Below, in pieces: positions 14,803-19,980 of a stretch of 19,980 nucleotides of DNA. Within the stretch, counting starts at the first letter, position 1; every line of letters begins with the position of its first letter. Made by a program: the position numbers and the translations under genes. The notes beneath the pieces were generated by a model. That model made no database searches, had not been told where the DNA came from, and saw only the letters and a list, made by a program, of their open reading frames with translations. The DNA is from Cytidiella melzeri (Eukaryota > Basidiomycota > Agaricomycetes > Polyporales > Irpicaceae). The stretch covers positions 1-19,980 of the forward strand of contig JABYQR010000561.1 of assembly GCA_022592445.1 (NCBI GenBank), given 5' to 3'.

Positions 14803-15630
14803 AGTAAGCCATCGCCGTCCGTCTTGACGTGCTTGATCGCTGACTCGTTCACTTTCCGTGGTTGATTCTTAGTGCCGAAAGAATCCCACTCCCGTTTCAC
14901 CGCTCGTCCAGATCCTTTGCACAAGGATCTGAACCAAGCGCGTCGAGAAGTCAAGATCCATCGCGCCTTGCCCCAGGCCGTGTTTGATCAACTCGACGCA
15001 GAGCACGCACGTGGCAAGAGCCACAAGTACACGGAGAAGGAGCTCAAGGCTATTGCCTCCTACGTCGGTCACCGTAAACCCAAGGGTTCTGCCCTCACAC
15101 ACAGATTCCCCACTGCAGAGGAGTTTGAGAAACTCCGTGCTGAGTCCAAAGAGTTCGCTGCCCGTACCGCACGCGAACGAGCCGAGGCCTTAGCAAGTCT
15201 TCCTAAGAAGCCTTCGTTAGCAGAACGCTTCCCAGCCCGGCCAGCTACCAACGCTGGTGCAGCCCTCATAGCAGCAAAGCCGACACTCATCGACTTCCAA
15301 AAGCACACTCCTGGAGACCTTCAAGGAATCTTTACTCCAAAGCTCACCGCCACCCTCCAACGCCTGTCGATTCTACCCACCATCGACAAGTATCAACAGC
15401 TTCACAAAGACACGAGGCGTAACTTTGAACAAGAGAAACAGAAGTTAGAAAAGCTTCTGGAGGAGTTACCAGCCCGAGCCACTGTCATCACTCAGCGTGA
15501 GTGGCAGCTGCTGGATTGGGGTTTAAAGGCAATAGGAGGAATTAGTTTCAAGGGTCTAAGAAGGAATTACGTACAAGTTTTCAAAGGTTTAGACAGAGTT
15601 TGGTCGGACGAGTACTTCGTATCGTTCTAG
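14803..15630 (+). CDS. ORF0 of element 2 (pre-gag ORF)
   Basis: Spliced reading: A at 14803 joined to 14873-15630. The 251-codon frame has no internal Met, an in-frame TGA at 14863 and a GTG where the ATG should be, so the split start codon is the only ATG available. The product is basic and helical: PKESHSRFTARPDPLHKD, many Ala/Arg/Glu (AARTARERAEALASLPKKPS), a Lys-rich coiled coil (NFEQEKQKLEKLLEELP) and the conserved end REWQLLDWGLKAIGGISF found also in ORF0 of element B. No enzyme motif. The same frame stays open beyond its TAG to 16107, overlapping gag in another frame. A nucleic-acid-binding or particle-associated role is possible but unproven. Confidence 0.6.
14804..14872 (+). other. 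leader intron splitting the ORF0 start codon (69 nt)
   Basis: Donor GAGA|GTAAGC at 14804, branch CTGAC at 14840-14844, acceptor TTCTTAG ending at 14872. Joining A (14803) to TG (14873-14874) creates ATG in the ORF0 frame, with a purine at -3. Confidence 0.55.
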
Positions 15631-15638
15631 AAATACAG

Positions 15639-17194
15639 TGTGGCTTCTCAAAGTCCCAGAAGTAGTGTTTGGTCTAGAGATCATCTCCCCTGTGAGAACT
15701 ACCCACACGCTTTCAATCACCGGACCATCAGAGACGAGTGTTACGACCCAGAAGAAGGACACGAAGCCTGTGAAACTCAGCCCTGTCCAAACCGATACAA
15801 CGGTATTGCATATCCCGGTCGGTACGCAAACCAGTATCGACCCATTCATCATTGGCAAGAAGCTCGTATCCTTGAATCCCTCCCACCCTTGCCTGAAGAA
15901 GACTTCGATCGAACCTTCACGCAGGAGCAATACCAGATGGATTCCACCAACGTGTCCCAGCATGCTTCTAGGGCAGCAACCCCAGCCCCGCACAAGAACC
16001 GTCTCCGCCCCCACAGCAGAACAACTTCTGCATGCACTACTCCTCGGTCAGCAACAGCTGACACAAGCGATCACAGCGCTGGTTCAGAACCAGCAACAAC
16101 CAGTTAACAACAGGTCACGGGAAAGGGTTGTAGAAAAACCCGCTAGTTTTAAGGGCAATGCTAGTAGTGACGCGCGTCGCTTTCTGGCCGCCTTCTCAAT
16201 GTACGCACAGTTTAATGAGAAACTGTCGCCATACAATGCCCAAGGGGGTCAGACCCGATTAGACCACCTCTGGATTTCGTCGGCTCTGTCATTTATGACA
16301 GAAGATGCGGCAGTTTGGGCTACGCCTCACATGGACTTGATTGCCAGTCATCAAATGGCATTCAATGGTGACTGGGACGACTTCAGAACGGCGTTCAAAG
16401 CACGATTTGAACCGGTTGATGAAATGGTGGATGCCAAGGCCAAGCTCAGGGAGCTGTGGCAAGGCAAAAAGACGGTTCCCGAATACACGGCCCGATTCCG
16501 GGAGATCATGGATAGGACAGGCTACTCAACACAGGACCTCAGGGATCGGTATTATGAACATCTGAGCACCACGATTAAGGATGAACTAGTCCACACCGCA
16601 CGGTCCCATGTCACCCTTGTCGATCTCATCAATGTGGCCACCGACATTGACAATCGTCTTCGGGTTCGAGCTCAAGAAAAAGCTCGTGAGCAAGGTCGAA
16701 CCGTCCCCAACGTGTTCAAATCTACCCCGGTCTCCACCTCGTCCCCGGCTCCTTTTGTTCAACCGTCTCGCGATTCCAATGCTATGGAAATTGATGCCAC
16801 TAAAGTCGGTCCCAATGGGAAAACACGTGCTGATTTCATGAAAGCAATGAATGGAAGATGCTACGGATGTGGATCTAAGGAGCACCAGAAGAAAGACGGC
16901 AAACATGATCGAGAATTGTGTGGACACTGTGGAGGCAACCATCAGACGCAAGTGTGCCAAAGCCGGTTCCTTGGGTACCCACCTAGGCAACAGAAGGTGG
17001 CTGCCAACACTCTCTTCGATCCGTCCACTTCGGCCCCCTCGTCGTCCTCGTCCGCGAGGCCCTTACCTACCCCGCCCGCCGCAACCGTCGCCAGCTCTTC
17101 GTCTTCAACTCCGTTTGACTACGATGCCATCATGAAACAGATGTCATCGCTCACGGATCAAGTCAAGCAGCTGGGAAATCAAAGGGATTTTTAG
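15639..17194 (+). CDS. Gag of element 2
   Basis: Virus-like particle protein. The frame is open from 15593 to the TAG at 17192. Two starts are possible: ATG at 15962, or a spliced A|TG using an acceptor at 15638 (ATACAG|TG). In order: Ser/Thr-rich N-terminus, Gln-rich helix (EQLLHALLLGQQQLTQAI), Gag core (DARRFLAAFSMYAQFNEKL, WDDFRTAFKARFEPVDE and LRELWQGKKTVPEYTARF), then a zinc-binding region near residue 408 of the long form: CYGCGSKEH followed by a more regular CGHCGGNHQTQVC (CX2CX3HX4C). A Ser/Pro-rich tail and DYDAIMKQMSSLTDQVKQLG end it. The core and the knuckle place it firmly as Ty3-type Gag. It is followed by pol in the -1 frame. Confidence 0.82.
17185..17194 (+). promoter_or_regulatory. 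gag-pol junction: T5 run at the gag stop codon
   Basis: Gag ends ...GAT TTT TAG; the pol frame is -1 and runs through as GGA TTT TTA GAA with no stop. Either ribosomes slip on the T run at the stop, or one T has been lost from an originally continuous gag-pol. Confidence 0.45.
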
Positions 17195-19980
17195 AAAGGA
17201 CTCCAGGTGAAACCGCACCCTCGAGTCCCTCTGGAAAAACCTACATAGAAGAAGTGGAGGACAATGATGATTCCCCCACGGACACAGTTTTTAGTCCCCC
17301 TGTAGTAATTACCCGCCCCGCTCAGCAACCTGATTCGCCGCCTTCAGCTTTATTTAACGACATGTATAACTACTACAAAACTTTGTCGTCTTGCATAGTG
17401 CCTGAAATAGATCCGCTTAGCATGCATTTCCGAGTTCCAATTACGCTCAAAGGAGTGTTCAGAGAAAAGGGCATCAAAGCTATGATTGACTCAGGAGCCA
17501 CCGCATTGTTCCTAAGTCAAGACTTTGTCAACCGGCACCGAGTACATACGGTCCCCTTAGAAAGACAGATCCCACTCCACAACATCGATGGGACTCTAAA
17601 TCAAGGAGGACGTATCACACACAGAGCAGAGCTCGAACTACAAGTTGGGGCTATCAAAGAAAACGCAACATTTTTGGTCACGGACATCGGACCAGAAGAT
17701 TGCATTCTAGGCCTACCCTGGCTGCGCAAAGCAAACCCCAAGATCAATTGGGCTACCGGAGAAATGGAGCTGGAAGCCGAAGAAGATTTCGAACCTTTCC
17801 AGTCTATCACAGCCAATCGGAAGCAGAGACGAGCCTGGCTCAGAGCCGGTATCATTCAGGACACCAAAGAAGAGCTTTGGTCCTGTGCTAGCTATACGTA
17901 CTCTACAGATATTGCGGCTAAGGCCCATCAATCCAAAGAGCAACAGACATTCGAACAGATGGTTCCAGAAGAATACCGTAGGCACCAGAAAGTCTTTTCC
18001 GAAGAAGCATCACAGCGCCTCCCAGAGCACCAACCCTGGGATCACACGATTGATCTAACAGAGAACCCGAAGATGTTCAGATCCAAGGTCTACCCCATGT
18101 CTCCGAATGAACAAGCGGAGTTAGACAAGTTTATTGAGGAAAACCTAGCGAAAGGATATATTGTCCCATCCAAGTCGCCCATGGCCTCACCGGTATTCTT
18201 CGTCAAGAAGAAGGATGGCAAGCTTCGGCTTGTTCAGGATTATCGACGGTTGAATGACATCACGATCAAAAACCGCTACCCACTCCCCTTGGTATCAGAC
18301 ATTACCAATCGACTTCGTCAAGCCAAAATCTTCACTAAGTTTGATGTACGATGGGGTTACCATAACATTCGGATCAAAGAAAATGACGAATGGAAGGGTG
18401 CATTTGTGACAAACCGAGGGCTGTTCGAGCCTAAGGTGATGTTGTTTGGCATGACCAATTCTCCAGCCACGTTTCAAGCAATGATGAACTCCATCTTTGC
18501 TGATCTCATTGCGGAAGGAAAGGTCTCAGTGTACCTGGATGACATCCTCATCTTCAGCTCAGACATCACGGAACATCGTAAACTCGTCCATGAAGTACTA
18601 GCAAGACTTGAAGCCAATGACCTGTACCTTCGTCCCGAGAAATGCGAATTTGAACAGTCACAAGTCGAGTACTTAGGTCTAATCATTGGTAACGGAAAGA
18701 TCCGTATGGACTCGGGTAAAATAGAAGCTATCACCAACTGGCCGGTACCACAGAACCTCCGTGATGTACGCGGCTTCATTGGATTTGCCAACTTCTACCG
18801 ACGTTTCATCAAGGACTTTGCACGGCATACTCGTCCCCTACATGATCTCACCAAGAAAGACCAACCTTGGAAGTGGGGAGAAGCACAGCAGAACGCCTTT
18901 CAGATGCTCAAAGATGCGTTCACTCAGGAACCCATCCTAGTCACATGGGAACCGATCGTCCCACACGTATTGAAGTTGATGCGTCTGGCTTTGCAACTGG
19001 AGGGTTCTATTGCAGAAACTAGAGGATGGACAATGGCACCCAGTAGCGTTCCGGTCTCAGTCTATGGCCGAAGCGGAACGGAACTATGAGATCTATGATC
19101 GAGAAATGCTCGCTATCATCAGAGCTCTCGAAGATTGGCGTCACTATCTGGAAGGATTACCCGCGCCCTTCGAGATTATCACAGATCATCAGAATCTGCA
19201 GTACTGGCGTACCGCTCAGGACCTGTCTAGACGACAAGCTCGGTGGTCCTTATACCTTAGCCGGTTTGATTTCGTGTTGACCACAAACCCGGAAAGACCC
19301 TTACTCAAGGTGACCCGCTGTCCAGAGTTAGAACCTTGGAAGTGCTAGATGCATCAGACAACAAAGAACAAGTTGTGCTGAAACCCGAATACTTCCAAAC
19401 CATAGCTGCCTCAAGTACTCTAGAAACAGACCCATTGGAAGCTCGAATCAGAGACATCAGCCTTCGAGAAGCAGAGGTGGTTCAGGGATTAGCCAAGCTA
19501 AAGAAGGACGGACCCCGGAAGTTGACAGATGGTGGACTAGAGTGGGAAGAAGACAGCGGACTGGTGTACTACAAAGGAAAGCTGTACATTCCCAAAGATC
19601 GAGAAGTCCGAAAGGAGATTGTACGTCGATGCCACGATGCACTACCAGCAGGACATCCTGGTAAACACGCAACCCTGGAACTAGTAACACGGCACTATTG
19701 GTGGCCTCGTATGGCATCATTTGTAGAACAATACGTCCTCGGATGTGACAAGTGTCAGCGAACCAAATCAGCACAGCACCCGGTTGCCCCAATACAGCCT
19801 ATCGAAGTACCAGACGGACCTTGGCAGGTGGTTGGTGTAGACTTAGTCGGACCACTCCCACGAGTAAGGTTTTGACATGATTGCCGTGTACACAGACTTG
19901 TACAGCAAGCAAACACATGTAATTCCAACTCAGTCTACGGTCACAGCAGACGGTATAGCCGACCTTCACATCAGAGAGGA
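17191..19980 (+). pseudogene. Ty3/Gypsy pol of element 2: protease, RT, RNase H, integrase start (frame-broken, runs off window)
   Basis: Aspartic protease: MIDSGATALF at 17483-17512 and ILGLPWL at 17704. Reverse transcriptase: VQDYRRLND, FDVRWGYHNIRI, LFGMTNSPATFQ, and the catalytic VYLDDILIFS near 18529-18558. RNase H: its first Asp region (about 18960-19003) is in a different frame, then AEAERNYEIYDREMLAIIRALE and TDHQNLQYW. Integrase: HPGKHATLELVTRHYWWPR..CDKCQRTK (zinc finger) and VVGVDLVGPLP (first catalytic Asp). Frame breaks occur near 18954, 19003, 19281 and 19866. Each of the first three fits one missing base in a short G or C run, and together they restore the original frame. No in-frame nonsense codons are seen. 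Distinct in sequence from the pol of elements A and C. Confidence 0.88.

Overview
The window looks like a transposon graveyard from a filamentous basidiomycete, most likely an Agaricomycete. Reading frames are split by short introns (50-69 nt) with GT..AG ends and CTAAC or CTGAC branch points. There is an IS630/Tc1-mariner-type DDE transposase piece, and almost everything else is Ty3/Gypsy LTR retrotransposon, including one piece with a chromodomain-like tail. I see no bacterial gene, rRNA, tRNA or CRISPR. Names A, B, C and 2 for the elements are mine.

Layout. (i) 1-660: transposase fragment (+). (ii) 661-2208: a gene-free stretch, then an unrecognised RGG-rich ORF on the minus strand. (iii) 2209-5053: element A (-), the 3' half of a pol (end of RNase H, integrase, chromodomain-like tail) with five in-frame stops and one LTR. 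It breaks off at 5053. (iv) 5054-10683: element C (-). A proposed 1.84-kb LTR carries a small Cys-rich ORF; next come a polypurine module, a three-exon zinc-cluster gene running antisense to the element, a second polypurine module, and a pol fragment with a complete integrase. (v) 10684-14037: element B (+), with a different LTR, a hairpin-rich leader, a decayed ORF upstream of gag (ORF0) and a gag fused by deletion to the pol tail and LTR of the A family. (vi) 14038-19980: element 2 (+), with an A-family LTR, leader, ORF0, gag and pol (protease, RT, RNase H, start of integrase), running off the window.

The simplest reading is nested insertion: C into the pol of A, then B/2 into the pol of C. 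The missing halves of A and C are predicted to the right of this window.

The most interesting system is how B and 2 appear to work. (a) Just downstream of each LTR is a short sequence perfectly complementary to the expected 5' end of the element's own RNA (12 nt in B, 10 nt in 2). This is the arrangement known for self-primed Tf1-type elements. (b) Both have an ORF0 before gag with a recognisably shared C-terminus. (c) Both have leader introns. In element 2 the intron appears to split the ORF0 start codon as A|TG; the spliced leader has no other ATG and the 251-codon ORF0 has no internal Met. A possible second acceptor at gag also begins with TG. In B the leader intron would remove the primer-binding site, separating mRNA from genomic RNA.

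A second unusual arrangement is in C: an antisense, spliced gene between integrase and 3' LTR, flanked by two copies of a 16-nt polypurine motif, each beside a small hairpin whose stem differs by paired changes. All splice, priming and nesting claims are read from sequence and have not been tested.
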